NCBI GenBank assembly: GCA_028752905.1
Contig: JAQNBH010000006.1
Location: 29,641,910 to 29,705,909 of the forward strand
Direction of reading: 5' to 3'
Length of the DNA stretch: 64,000 bases
Source: Cladorhizidae sp. MBARI D1340-BT2
Taxonomy: Eukaryota > Porifera > Demospongiae > Poecilosclerida > Cladorhizidae
In this document: positions 35,335 to 48,240 of the stretch, in pieces
Layout of the letters: each line of letters opens with the position of its first letter
Position numbering within the stretch: position 1 is the first letter of the stretch
Notes under the pieces: model-generated
Database searches by the model: none
What the model saw: the letters and a program-made list of their open reading frames with translations, nothing else
Told to the model about the DNA's origin: nothing
Position numbers and translations under genes: made by a program

Positions 35335-35510
35335 GAAAAGATGATGCAATAATGCATCATCAGCGAATACACATTGCATCAGCTTAGGCCTAGAAGCTGA
35401 TGCAATAATTTCCAGAAACTGATGCTGATGCAATAATTTCTAGAAGCTGATGCAATAATTTCCTGTATATAGCTGATGCAATAATTTCCAGAAGCTGATG
35501 CAATATGTAT
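35335..35510. repeat. Minisatellite with TGATGCAATAATTTC core
   Basis: Five to six units of about 27-34 bp (AGAAGCTGATGCAATAATTTC). The first part contains GATGATGCAATAATGCATCATC, a near-palindrome. Confidence 0.85.
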
Positions 35511-35744
35511 TCCCACATGATGATATGATGATCCATTATTGCATCATATTTTCACATATAATTGTGGACGGTATAAATATAAAATAAGGGTACGAATAGG
35601 AAATAAATTTAAGATGATGCAATTGAGAAATGTACTCAAAACTTGGTACATATACAGGTAACACATGTATGTAAAAGCTGATTGTGCCAGGTAATTGCCC
35701 ACATAGTCAAACCGCCCTTGGTACGGTGGCGTAGTCAGATATAT

Positions 35745-36370
35745 TAAACACACCCACAGTCACTGATATTAAACACGCAATATTCAACACACCCGGTCAG
35801 CGAATATTAAACACGCCGACAATCAGAGATATTAAACACGCCGACAATCAGAGATATTAAACACATCCACAGTCAAGAGATATTAAACACACCCACAGTC
35901 AGAACACATACACAGTCAGAGATATTAAATACACCCACAGTCAGTGCTATTAAACACACCTACAGTCAGAGATATTAAACACATCCACAGTCAGATATAT
36001 TAAACACACCCACAGTCAGTGATATTAAACACACCCACAGACAGCAATATTGAACACCCCGACAATAAGAGATATTAAACACATCCACAGTCAGAGATAT
36101 TAAACACACCCACAGTCAGATATATTAAACACACCCACAGTCAGTAATATTAAACACCCACAGACAGCAATATTAAACACACCTGGTCAGCGATATTAAA
36201 CATGCCGAAAATCAGAGATATTAAAAACATCCACAGTCAGAGATATTAAACACACCCACAGTAAGTGATATTAAACGCACCAAGAGTCAGTGATATTAAA
36301 CACACCCACAGTCAGTGATATTAAATGCACGCACCCATAGTCAGCAATATTAAACACACCAATCATCAGT
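35745..36370. repeat. Minisatellite, 25-bp unit (ATATTAAACACACCCACAGT)
   Basis: About two dozen contiguous units of ATATTAAACACACCCACAGT plus CAGTG, with variants CATCCACAG and CGCCGACAAT. Units abut each other, so there are no spacers. Confidence 0.92.
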
Positions 36371-36558
36371 ACTAACATCAAATGACAATCATGTCCAAAA
36401 TTTATTAACCAGCCCTCTCACCGCCAGATTGCCAGGTGTGTTAAAAAAATAACTGAACCAGCATCACTTAAACATTTATACCAAGTCAGACATCCACTAA
36501 AATCCCTAGCAACCATGTACTAAGGGATAGCACAGTTGTTGATTAAAATTGTAGTCAT

Positions 36559-36700
36559 TTTTTTGGTGGCCACGTGCCGACCACAAATAGAATATCATTA
36601 TCTCTGTTTTAGAACATGGATCTTAATGCTTGAACATCCATGTTCTAAAACAGAGATAATGATATTCATTTTGTGCTTGGCACATGGCCTCTAAAAATGC
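36559..36700. repeat. Long hairpin with 32-bp perfect arms
   Basis: Left arm 36590-36621 and right arm 36636-36667 are exact reverse complements with a 14-nt loop. Outside them, imperfect pairing continues for about 30 bp per side (GTGGCCACGTGCCGACCACA against TGTGCTTGGCACATGGCC). It could be a small foldback element or a pre-miRNA-like transcript source. The outer left flank resembles GACCACAAATGATGAATATC at 13.6 kb. Confidence 0.85.
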
Positions 36701-36929
36701 TCGAAAAACATCACCCATGCTTGCAAAACATCACCCATGCTTGACCACCTACTTATGTTTTAGTGCCAAATGAAAATACACATCCCCATAGAGTATAATT
36801 CCTCTAGCACAGATACCAATTTCAACTTTCAAGCACTTTACAGAACTGCAGCCAGTTGAAGCACTCAGGTTTTTAGTTCCCCCCCCCCCCCTCACCCCCA
36901 CCTCCTATTTGGCTGCATGTAACTTTGGC

Positions 36930-37060
36930 ATAGTTATATCTATACAACATTTTAGTATCAAAAGAGAGCACACAGAGAGATCTATCTTTTGAGCTTTATA
37001 TCTAGTTCACACAGTAAACTGTGCAGAATCTATGCAGCTCCAAAGTTAGTTTTGTAAGCA
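36930..37060 (+). repeat. Single copy of the foldback arm / outer satellite unit
   Basis: GGCATAGTTATATCTATACA, then AAAAGAGAGCACACAGAGAG, GTGCAGAATCTATGCAGCTC. It follows the right arm of the 51-kb foldback element for about 130 bp. Confidence 0.75.
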
Positions 37061-37759
37061 TTTGTATTTCTTGAAGGTGACCCTCCCTCTAATGCTGTGA
37101 TTGTATTTTCTTCATTAAGTAAAGCATGAATATCTCTTTGGCTACTAGCAATCACATCACAGGGAAGACGACATAGCCATCATGAATGTAGGCCTGAGAG
37201 TTCGTCTAGAAGAAGATAGTGACCAGTGGAAAGCGAAGAAGAACTCCCTGTGTTTCTGAGGCATGAGTTATATCACAGCCTTTGCTTCACAAACACAGCA
37301 GCTCTTGTGTGGAAGGTGAACACTTACAAAATAGTAGCTCACTGATGATAATTATAAGGCTGCTGTAATGCAGTATCACTGTTATGATCAAACTCGGTTG
37401 TTAGTGAGCTCTGTTCTCACCGAGTGTTGTCAGGCACGTCCATCAAGATGTGCATTATTTAGATGCACTTTTACTATGGTTTCTTTGTGCTACTGGTAGA
37501 CACTTTACCAACTTATAGTAGATGTATATTATCAGACTATAACTGTGCTCAGTTTGATCAACCATCTGCACTATATGCCTGCTGAATACCTGTCCTGGCT
37601 GACTGCAGCTGGTCAGTTTGTTCAACCATACTCTGCACTATTATGCTAGCTGATGGTGCAGTCATATTTGGAGTTACAGTACAGTAAGTATCAAAGTAAG
37701 TTCCATCTCTCAATTAACCAACCATTGGGAAAATAAAACAGGTCTGGTTGAAAATTATT

Positions 37760-37786
37760 CCCCCTCCCCCCCCCCCCCCCCCCCCC
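37760..37786. repeat. C-homopolymer tract
   Basis: Nearly pure C (interrupted by one T), with smaller C runs near 36875 and 43997. The G-rich strand could form quadruplexes, and run length is probably unreliable. No gene is recognised elsewhere in 37061-38226. Confidence 0.8.
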
Positions 37787-38226
37787 GCCAAAAAAACCAA
37801 AAAACCAATAACAAAAGACCTCGCCCTCTATTTGCTCTCAGCTCTCAAGCAGTGATATAATTGGCTATTAGCAAGTACATACACATTCTTAATAGGGTAC
37901 AGATAACCACCATGTAAGTTAGGGAGCCAGGCCTACAGGTAGTTAGGCCATACCTTATGGCCGTACCACACCTTTAAAACAGCCCAGGGCGGATACAAGG
38001 TCGGCACTGAAGTGCAACGTTGTTGATTACGGTTGGTCTAAAGATGAATAATGACAGTGCACTATTGCATGATATTGTGAAGTGCGTGAAGTACTACATT
38101 AATATACTCTAAGCTAAGATTAGTGGTGCATCAAGTTAATTTCATGAGATATGTTGGTCCAGGTTTAGAGTAGCAAGCTTGGCAAGGTGCTCAGGTCTCC
38201 ACACAATGCCTTGCATTCATTTCTAG

Positions 38227-38435
38227 TGGAGTTGCTATTATACCTCTCATTGTAAACATTGTTCATGTGGATGAAGCTGATTCGGTGATGGACCTCGTCC
38301 GCAATCAGTTAAACGGATCCCTGGCTTCAGTGCCATTGAACATCGAGGCTTTTGCTACACAGGACGAGATGGTGTCGACGTTGATATCTCTAGCAAACTC
38401 TACGCAGATTAACACTTGCTTCTACAATGGTGCAG
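38227..38435 (+). CDS. Candidate internal exon of an unknown gene
   Basis: A 209-nt open stretch preceded by a pyrimidine-rich acceptor (TTCATTTCTAG) and followed by a consensus donor (GCAG|GTAAGT). It encodes GVAIIPLIVNIVHVDEADSV followed by MDLVRNQLNGSLASVP, then NIEAFATQDEMV and ending CFYNGAG. The start is hydrophobic and the rest mixed. I do not recognise the family, and no partner exon was identified nearby. Could be a real exon or a chance open frame with good splice signals. Confidence 0.4.
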
Positions 38436-40200
38436 GTAAGTTGAGTAGAAGGGTTGGAGTTAAAACCAGTCATGTGATCTAGCTTCCAGGTTTGGAGGAA
38501 GGATTAGTAATGCAACTGTTAATTGCATGCTCCTTACATTATGTATTCCTCTTATTACACACTGTATTTGCTGGGGCATAGTCAGTGTGTACTGCAAATT
38601 TCCTCTTCAATTAAATGATGTGACTAAAACACAAATAATATTACGTCCAACAGTGGGTATTGCCTCAACAAGCAAGTTAATTCATTATGAAGCTTGACTA
38701 GTGTGTAACTACATCTACTACCAACAAGAAACATTTGAGCCTCACCTCTAGCTCCAAGCTGCTGACCATCTCTTGTGATGCTGGAAAGAATAGAATTGAA
38801 GTGTAGAGAATTGTTCTGCTGTTTAGCTGTAGAGTAGTCTAGCGATCTGCAGCTTAGCTGGTATGTGGAATAATTTCTTTTTATATTAGATAATTGTTAT
38901 CAACTCACAAAGGCGGAGGAAACCAACATAAAAAAAAAAATTAAGACAATTATAAAGTATATAATTTACAAGTGCCCGTTTAAATCCTCAGAAGAACAAA
39001 GTACAAATCCGGGAGTGTGTGCAGTAGAGGTCATAATAACATGCCGGTTGCATTTATTTTGAATGCTTGTAGACACTTACTGTATCCAACCGTTACTAAA
39101 TGGGAACAACCAATGCTAACTAAAGCAAAAATACGCTTAACGTTTACACAACTTTTGGCCTCAGCGGCATCGACTAAAAGGTCAGCGCGTCCACACGCCA
39201 GCCTTCCTTAGCTCACCTAAGTGCAGTAAGATTGGCAAATTATTTTTTAGCTGCTGGGACTCTTCTTTGCTTTGAGCTATTGGGAGGCTAGTCATCTTTG
39301 TTCTACAGCTTCTGTTCTACTAGCATAAGTTCTTGAATGGTGAGTAATTTCTGTATAATATGATTGTGACATAGTTGTCAAGAACTCTTTTCACATATTT
39401 GGACTTTCACAGGTTTGTAAGTCATAGCTTCTGTACTAGCTAGTATTTGCAAGCCTTTTTTTCTTATCGAGTTGTTCCATTAGAAAGGCTTAGATAGCCT
39501 TTGTGTGCAAGCCTTTGGCTATGTGTCGGTGGTGTCTCTATAAAGTGTCGGTAATTAAACATTATCCTGACTAATGATAGTGTGTGTATCGGTATTCTCT
39601 AACTGGCACAGCATATCGTTTGTTTTGTCTGAGTTAGATTTTTTATATAGAAGAGGAAGTTAGTGAGAGAGGAAAAAAGTAGATGGACCTTTTCATAAGG
39701 TTATTTGAACATACCTATTGGCACAAATTAAATGTCAGGGGTAGGATTTTGGTGATACCCCTAGGTCACCTATTAACCCTTCTAAGGTCTCCACCAATGT
39801 ATGTCCAGCTGTCTAGCCCACATTCCACCAATTTGTTGACACATTCTTAATTCGAGATGGGTTAAAAAAATTAAATGGTAGTTATGTCCAAATGAATCAC
39901 TTTATTGGAGAATGTGATCATTCTTCTCTTTAGCATATATGATATAGAATGTTCTTCATTGGAGAAGAACCAGAGGCCACTAACCCACCGTGTGCCACTA
40001 TTGGAGAATAGGTTTGCTCTGGTAACTCTCCTAGCGCTTCAGCCTTTCCAGTGCCTTTTCAAGGCTCAATGAAGTTGGTATCCCATTGCTCCACTTACCT
40101 TACTGCCATACCACCTCCTTTCAGACCATTGATTTGTAGTTGGTCACTCAAAAGTGAGTCGACTACCTAAACATTTCTGCCAATTCAGAGGGAATTTTTT
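38436..40200. other. No recognisable gene
   Basis: Short frames only; a 64-codon frame at 39017-39211 resembles nothing known. No repeat identified by eye. Confidence 0.45.
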
Positions 40201-40263
40201 TTTGGTACAACAAAGAACACAACCAATTAAATTGAAACAACATTTTATAATCATGTAAAACAG

Positions 40264-42300
40264 TTGTCTGGGCGGTCTATTGATGATGCTGCTTGTTTAA
40301 TAAATGAGCTTTCTAGTGGTGCTAGATACTCTTTCTTATGTCACCACGATGTACAATTGCCTAGTGTCCTTACTGGCACCTTATTACATAGCTATCACCA
40401 AAAGTTTAACATATTGTGGCTCAGTAAATATCCTTGGCTAGTCTACAGTTCTAAGGTAGATGGTGTATTTTGTCCGCCTTGTGCTCAGTTTCTTCCATCT
40501 AGCCAACGTAAAGATAAAGGTTACCTGGTAATTAAGCCTTTTTCTAACTGGATCAAGATGAGTTGCACTTTGAGTAATCATGTGAAGCTTCAATACCATC
40601 GTGATTGTTTGCAGCAAGCAGATGCACAATTGAAAATCCAGCATCACGAGTAGATGTAATGACAAGCACTGCTGTTCAAAAGGAAATTAGTAATAAAAAA
40701 AAGGCAACACTGAGGCAAATTGTTTGAGCAATTCTTTTTTTAGGCAAACAGGGTATTGCATTTTGTGGAAAGTTAGAGGATGTTGCATCGTCAAAGAATC
40801 CTGGAAACTTTTTAGCACGGCTAAAATCGTTTGCACAGAACAGACAGTATTTTATATGAGCATCTTTATTGTACCAAGGCCAAAAATGCAACACACTTAT
40901 CACCAAGGAATCAAAATGTAATTATTAATATTATAGGCTATGATATGATTCTTGCCAAAACAATATCTGAGATAAAAGAAGCAAAATATTTTTCAGTTCT
41001 AGCTGATGAGGTTTCATGTCACAATGTAGAGAATTTGCACATATGCCTTCACTTTGTTGATGGCCATGGTGACATTCGAGAAGAGTTTGTTTCATTTGTA
41101 AAACTTGAGAGAGTCCGAGCAGCTGATGTAGCAAATGCCATTATACAGACCTTGGAGGGGCTTGGCTTATCACTGAGTGATTTGCGAGGGCAAGGGTATG
41201 ATGGGGCCTCAATGATGAGTGGGGAGATAGCTGGTGTGCAGGGATTACTTCGAGAGAAACATCCTAAGGCATTGTAGACCCATTTTGCAAGTCATTCCAT
41301 AATCTGGCTATCATAAGTTCCTGTTCTGTTACACCTATAAGGAACTGTGTAGATCAGATAAAAGGTTTCACATTATGGATTAAGGATTCAGCTAAAAGAG
41401 AGGGCCTCCTTAAAGCAATCATTCAGAAGAGGTCTCAGATTGGCACAAAGCAGTCTCCAATAATCAACATTTGCATTACTCGATGGGTAGAGAACATCAA
41501 TGGCTGGGAGCGTTTCTGTCTATATCATCGTTTTCTAATTGAAATGTGTGAGATAGTATACTATGGAAATAGTGAATTTCTGAACTTTAAAGATGGTTGG
41601 ACTACTGATGATAAGAAAAATGCTCTTGCATACATGAAAACGTTGGAGTCCTTTGCATTTTTGTATTCCCTAGTCACTCTCTTTATGTCTATTAAAGAAG
41701 CTGTTGTTAAATTACAAGGAAAGTACCAAGACCTTACCTCTGGAGTGACAATAGTACAAGACTGTTGCAATGAATTCAAAAGGGAGAGAGCAGATGTTGA
41801 TAATTTTTCACAGCATATCTTTCGGCATTGTTCTAGATTGGCAGTTCAGTCCAATATAACTATTTCGATGCCACGAACAACTCAGCGACAGCAGCATCGT
41901 CTGAATCCACTAATTCAGTTGAGGATTATTTTAAATGGGCTGTAGTCATCCCTTTTCTTGACCACATTATACATCAAGATTTACTAAGCATACCAACCAG
42001 GTAGCTTCATTGCAATACCTGTTGCCCATCCATATCACTACTTCATCCTTTGTTAATATTGAACCTGCTGTTACTTTCTATTCTGAAGATCTACCAAATG
42101 TGAGTATACTTGATGAAGTTACAAGCTACAAATTTAACCAGATGAGCGTCCTCAAACTCTGAGTGAATCGCTTAAACTCTGCTGCCCCAAAATCCTTCCC
42201 AATGTACCTTTTGAACCTTTTTGCTACACTCCCACTCAGTTCCCGTACTTGTGAACGATCTGCTTCCACACTTCGATGTTTAAACAAGTGAGGAAAGACT
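40264..42300 (+). pseudogene. hAT-superfamily transposase (TTF zinc finger / DUF4371-like), broken
   Basis: The first frame (40264-40653) encodes a TTF-type zinc-finger region (FNILWLSKYPWLVYSSKVDG, VFCPPCAQF) with Cys/His pairs and SNHVKLQYHRDCLQQA. After frame changes, YDMILAKTISEIKEAKYFSV and LADEVSCHNVENLHICL mark the catalytic-core start, followed by LRGQGYDGASMMSGEIAGVQ (40831-41277). Later frames hold a helical insertion domain (41544-41945), and a tail reading SRTCERSASTLRCLNK near 42240-42290 corresponds to the hAT dimerisation motif. The order and motifs match the zinc finger MYM-like/DUF4371 hAT group. At least three frame breaks. Terminal repeats were not securely found. Confidence 0.85.
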
Positions 42301-43048
42301 CAGTGCCTTAGCATCAATACTGGAATGGATCGATACTGTTGCAAACTTTACGTAGAACAACATCCATGCAGAATTCAATGTTAGCTTATTATTTCAGTAA
42401 TTTTGTCTGTATATTTTTAAGGTTGCTTAATAAAAATCATCTCTGTAAATATTTTTGGAGTTTCCACGATTTGTGCTGGATGGGGCATACATATTTCCCT
42501 CTTGCACTTATATATCCTCACCATGGCTTTCAGCCACATGATCCACATCCGACATATATACATAACCCCCCTTTTCAAAAGTCTGCATATGCCCCTGCTT
42601 ATAAGCTTCTTAAACTAGCCTTATTCCTACTACGACAGCTTCTCAGGCTCTTCTACTTGGCACACTTGTAGATATTGACCAATTATATCAACACAGCTCT
42701 GGGCTACTTCCTGGGAAAGTAAATTGGATGATTTTACCAATTTTTTTTAATGGATCAGCTATCTTGTTAACAGCCTCCTGTGTGATTTACTAGGTTGCTT
42801 CTATTACATTCCAAGATGCTTCCTGGCATGTTTCATGTGGTATTATTGTCCTCCAGAATAAATCAATTTCACACTTGGGATACTATCATTTCCCCAGAAG
42901 ATGCAATGCTTTACAAGTGGGTACTGAGCAGCTGCTTGCTTTACAGCTGTACTCTAAGTTCTTTAGATGGAGGAGCTATTGATTTAGTTAAGAGCTTTTT
43001 ACAGTTTGGTGTTATCAGATTACAACAGATAGCAAGTTTAATTAAATA
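42301..43048. other. No recognisable gene between hAT and piggyBac relics
   Basis: AT-rich, with open frames of 88-110 codons that are hydrophobic or irregular and resemble no family. May include the 3' part of the hAT element and the 5' part of the piggyBac element. Confidence 0.4.
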
Positions 43049-44860
43049 TTGTGGGATGTAACTATGGCTAAATATTGTGATACAGATAAAGTGCTGTGTA
43101 TGTTGGATGATGTGAGTGATGATGATTTTGATGGCTTCATAGTGAAGAATTATAGTGAGGATGATGAGGATGTTGGAGTTTGTGAGGTAGCTGATAGTGT
43201 TAGTGATGGCGTTGTTGGTGGTGAGTGTAGCTAAAGTGGTAGCAGTTCTGGTGCCAGTACTTCTTGTTCCAGTTCTTCCATCTCCTTTAGCCAGTCATCT
43301 GGGTACACTGTTGACATGGAAGGAAAAGAGCCTTTGGAGTTTGCTCAGCTTTTTCTGGACGACAAAATCCTGAGGAGAGTTGTGAACGAAACAAATTTGT
43401 ATGCTGAGCAATTCATGGCTGGAAATAAAGACTTACCTCTTCGATCAAGAGTAAGAGAGTGCAAAAGGTGCTCAGTCAGTGAAATGGTGAAGTTTCTTGC
43501 CCTTTATTGCCATGAGCATGGATAATAAGCATCGGATTGAGGACTATTGGTGCAAGAAATGGTCCTTCACCATGTCATGCCTCTCCTCTATGGCTCTATC
43601 ATCGGGAGACCGATTTTGTCTCGCTCTTCTTTCACTTAAATGATGGAAAGAAGATGTACCTTGGGGTCGGCCAGGATATGATGCCCTGATCAAAATACGG
43701 CCATTTATGGAGCATTTACTAGACAAATTCAAAACCTTTTACCAGCTGGGGAGGGAAATATCAGTCGATGAATCAATGATAGGCTTCAAGGGATGGCTGT
43801 GGTTTATCCAGTACATGCCAATGAAGCCTTTAAAGTGGGGCATGAAAGCCTATGTCCAGGCAGACGGCTCCAGTGAATATATGTACAGTTGGAAGCTCTA
43901 TGCTGGTGAGGAAACTGTATATATATATACACACAAAATAGCCATGTAGAAAAGTACTATAATATTATATATAATAAATATAATTCACTTCTTAGTCTTC
44001 CCCCCCCCCCCCCCCACTTTTTTCTTTCTTTTTTCACTTCCTTCCCGCTCTTCTTCGTTATCCCCTTTTTCATTCCCGCTTTTTTTCCTTTTCAGTTCTT
44101 GTTCTTTTTTGGGGGTCTCCCAGAGAAATGAGAGCCTCTCTGCTACAGAACAGCACATGACGTGGTGATGAAGCTAGTGGAAGGGATGGAGAATAAAGGA
44201 CACCATTTGTACACCAGTACAGACTTGGTCCTCACCCTAAAAAGTAGTGGCTTCGGTGCATATGGTGCAGTTCGGGTGAACAGGAGGGGGGGACCTGCAT
44301 GTATCAAGGCCAAAGACAAAATAAAAAAGGGTGACATCAAGTATATAAGTACAAATGGTGTCCTTGCCTTGAAATGGATGGACAAGAGAGCTGTGACCAT
44401 TCTGAGTACTATCCACGATGATAGCACTATAGCAAAGAGGAATGGACAAGGCTGTCAGCAACTGGCATGGAGGAGGTAATAAAGCCAACAGCCATTGTCG
44501 AGTACAATAGACACATGGTTGGGGTTGACAAATCCAATCAGCTGATGAGTTACTATACCTTCCAACAATGGACACAGAAATGGTGGAAATGGGCAGCTTT
44601 TCATCTCCTCAACCTGGCATTGGTAAATGCATACATAATATATAAAGGGACACCTTCGACTGGCCAAAGAGTAACACACCAGTCCTTCTTAGTGAAGGTT
44701 GCTGTTGGATTTCTTCTGGAGGCAGGCCTGACAGAAGCTCAGCTTGAAGTGTCCATCCTTCACAATCATCCAGCAGCCAGACTTATAGGAAGGCACTTCA
44801 TAGAGCACCTTCCCCCAAATAGCAATGGCAAAATGTCCCCGTGTGCTTGCTACCTGTGAA
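43049..44860 (+). pseudogene. piggyBac-like (PGBD-type) transposase, second family, broken
   Basis: An acidic N-terminus (CMLDDVSDDDFDGFIV) and a Ser-rich stretch lead to MEGKEPLEFAQLFLDDKILR. There is a broken helical region, then FYQLGREISVDESMIGFKGW (first catalytic Asp) and PLKWGMKAYVQADGSSEYMY (43707-43949). A pyrimidine- and C-rich interruption (43.95-44.11 kb) follows, then DVVMKLVEGMENKGHHLYT, WMDKRAVTILSTIHD (third Asp), MVGVDKSNQLMSYY and a C-terminus IIYKGTPSTGQRVTHQSF. Where DNFYTSP is expected after HHLYT the sequence reads STDLVLTL, so the second catalytic Asp is missing. The tail matches the 6.2-6.4 kb fragment. Confidence 0.85.
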
Positions 44861-45249
44861 GCAGCAAAAAAGGAAGTCAGAACTTCATTTAGATGTAAGA
44901 TTTGTAAAGTAGCTTTATGTATTACACCTGGCTTTGAACTATAGCTCACAAAAGTTAGTTCTGTGTCACTTACCATCCACATCATAACTCGGTTTTTTAA
45001 AATTTCTTTCTTCACATTTTCTTGATTGTTTTTTCTTCCAGTAGCACAACTTTTACCAATCCTATGTATGCAAACAACTATGACTATGAATAATATTTAT
45101 AGTGGATATGTAATATAAATGCATTGTTGCTAGATCATCCCAAAGCTAGCTGAGCTGAAATATATACTAGCACTGGCTATAGAATACCATTGTTTGCTTG
45201 GTAGTCTAACTACCTCGAGTGCTAGCTATTGCTGGCTATATATATATCA

Positions 45250-45860
45250 GCTACAACTGCCTTCTTCAAGCGCTAGCTAATTTGCTACCTATAATGATCA
45301 TCTAAAACTACCAACTTGAATCACTAGCTAATTTCCTAGCTATAATGATCATCTAAAACTGCCAACTTCAAGCGCTAGCTAATATGCTAGCTATAAAGAT
45401 CAGCAAAAACTGCTTATACAGTTCAAGCGCTAGCTAATTTGCCAGCTATAATGATTATCTAAAACTTCCAACTTCAAGCGCTAGCTAATTTGCTTAGCTA
45501 TAATGATAAGCCAACTTCTAATTTGCTAGCTATAAAGATCAGCTAAAACTGCCTATACACTTCAAGCGCTAGCTACTTTGCTAGATATAAAGATGGCCTA
45601 AACTACTATACCTCGAGAGCTCGAAACTTTGCTATCCAAAGATGACCTACAATTATTTACTTTACTAATTAGCTAAGCTATATATATAAATATGATCTAC
45701 AACTGTCTACTTCGAGCACTAGCTATAAGATGACCTACAGCTAGCTACCTTGAGCGCTACCTAAAAAGATAGCCTATATACAACTAGCTAGCTAGCTATA
45801 AAAATGATCTAGCTAAAACTAACTTCGAGCACACTATGTAACAAACTAGTTAGCTCATCC
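45250..45860. repeat. Degenerate array, about 51-57 bp unit with TTCAAGCGCTAGCTAATTTG
   Basis: About ten units of TTCAAGCGCTAGCTAATTTG, CTAGCTATAATGATC, ATCTAAAACTGCCAAC. The reverse complement is found at 5510-5961. It lies about 400 bp after the piggyBac-like gene end, as the 5.5-kb copy does for its fragment. Confidence 0.85.
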
Positions 45861-45869
45861 ACATAATAA

Positions 45870-47900
45870 TCTTACTTGGAGTCTAGCTTCACTTGTCTTG
45901 CCATCTCTAAAGATTCTTCTAGCCTCGTGTTAGGTAGAAAGTTAGGAGATATAGTCTGAATATCAATGGACACTCACACCTCAATGAGCCACATACAACA
46001 ACAACAAAAAATAATAAAAACATCAGGTAATTTTAAAAAACAGGTGATTCCAATAAACAGTGTCCGCGTTAGGGGAAATTACCTGGGTAACTCCCTTCGC
46101 ATTCTAGACGCCAATGGGCAATATTAGGAAAGTTATGAGTAAAAAGAACATATCAACAGAATATATCTGTAAATACTTGTGTTGTTATAACTCTACCTAC
46201 CTCTTGCTAGTGCCTCAACTGCCAGGGACTTGCCAGGCTGATGGATCAGAAACCAAACCCCTCATTAACAAAGTGCTAATACAGTTAGAGGTACTGTGAG
46301 GCCCAGCATCTGGCCCAACCAGTAAAGCAACATATTGCCTCCATTCCTTTCCACCAATCACTGTTGCACACCATTCCCCATCATTAGCTATTGTACCCAT
46401 AGTTCATATTGAAATGTAATTACCGTACTTTATGACAAAGGCAACCTGGAGTAACTGGCTAGCTGTTCTCTTAAGGTATAAATGTACTCTATGTATGCCA
46501 AGCTGCTGCAAGCTCCAGGTTTCTAGATCACTGAATCTTCCATGCCCTTCTTCGTGTGACTTGTGGCTGCTCCTATGCTGAAGCTGTGGCACAGTAGACT
46601 TTCACGTATCAGAATGTCGGATTATTCAAACTCAGTTGCATGGTAATGATCATCAATGGGAGATTTCATTAGGGAGGGCTAGAGATTTGCAGGTGAAAGT
46701 CAAATCAGTTCGCTAAGCGTGCAAAAGGAAGAGCAGAGTTTTATCTAATGAGTCATAGTTGGCTGTGCTTGGCAAGATATTTTAAAAACCACTTGAGCTA
46801 GACTCTCACAAGAGTATGGCAGTAGAAATGCAACGATAACAGAGATCATGAAGAATGAAACAAAACTTCGACAGTTAGCAGCAGCATTCATAGTCAGTGG
46901 AGAGTTCAAGTCATGTCATGAGCCTTGCTAAAGACGACCAGCTTGGAAGCACTCTATATTTCTATTTCATTCAGAAAAGGGGCCAAGGCATCAAGTCTCA
47001 GTGGAATTCCATGAAAATTTACATGAAGGAGTATCAGAAGCACACCACTTGCTAGGGGCAAACTGGCATGATGAGATAGACCACCAAGTGTTGCAGGCAA
47101 TTCTTAATCCTCCGAGACAGCACTGGTGGTTGTTAAAGGAGTGAGACATCTGGCATGCACAAAGAGGCATGATAACCTGAAGCAAAGAACTCTTGCATCT
47201 TATTTTAGTAAATAGTGTTATTGTACAGGATGTAGTAACCAACAATAATTGCTCGTATAAAATATACACCAAAATACTGTAAATGAATGAATATGTGTAT
47301 ACGACATCATGGCTGCTACTGAGGACATAGCTGCTTCTCCTTCAGGAAGTAAGCTGCTCATATTCCATGGCCCTGCAGACTAAAATCGCTTGATATTAGC
47401 GATTATTCAAACACCTAAGTCAGTATCGACATGTTTATAATGACTTGCTTGCTTTTCATATATCCAAAGTTTTCCCTTATCCGAACTATAGTGTAGATCC
47501 CAATACGTTGAATGCATTTGGGTCTACAGTACCCAGATGCATCTAACCCTGCCTTGGCTGGGGACCGTCATGCAACCACTAACCATTGACATGTCAGATA
47601 TGTGCTGTCTCGAAACACAGAGATTGGGCCTTTTTTTACCCAGAGGTTAAGCAGAGTCCTGACTGGACAGATATCTGACTTTTTCTTCCCGATGAAGAGC
47701 TGGATTCCGTGATGAAAATTGTCTATCTTCGACTGTAATAGTCATTCTTATGATGTCCTGGCAGGACGGATAACCCACTGCAATAGCTGAGCAAGACAAG
47801 TGGCATGTTGGTTCATAGAGGCTCCTGATAGACTGTCATTTCATTTCTCCTGACCTTGGAAAGCAACAGAGGTTAAAGCAGCATGAATCCCAATGTGTGA
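45870..47900. other. No recognisable gene
   Basis: Short open frames of at most about 93 codons on both strands without family resemblance. No satellite or terminal repeat was noticed. Confidence 0.45.
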
Positions 47901-48240
47901 TGTACAATACATACATACATATATATGGTTTTCCAAGTTTTCCGTCCAGCTCCCCAGGTTTGCAACAACTATGGTCCTGTCTGCTCCCATATCAATGCGC
48001 ATTCTCTCCATTCTCTCTGGCCTACCCTGCCTTCTACATATAGACCTGGTTGTCTGATGGCTGTTATTATAGACTCAGTCATTTCACTGTGTTTTCGTCA
48101 CTATGCCACATATAGTTTTGGTTTCGTGCTGAAACTTGATTTGCATAAAAGTGTTCTCTTTTGTGCTGTCCTTCACTTTGAGTTATTTTGTTCGGCTTTC
48201 TTCGGCTTCTTTATGTTCAATCCTTGTGCTCTCCCTTTTC

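Noticed and set aside
35745..36370. Possible CRISPR array
   Set aside because: The 25-bp units are contiguous with no unique spacers, and the genome is animal-like.
39735..42600. CAGGGG at about 39736 and CCCCTG near 42597 as terminal repeats of the second hAT
   Set aside because: The similarity stops after six bases and the flanking 8-bp sequences do not match, so no target duplication supports it.
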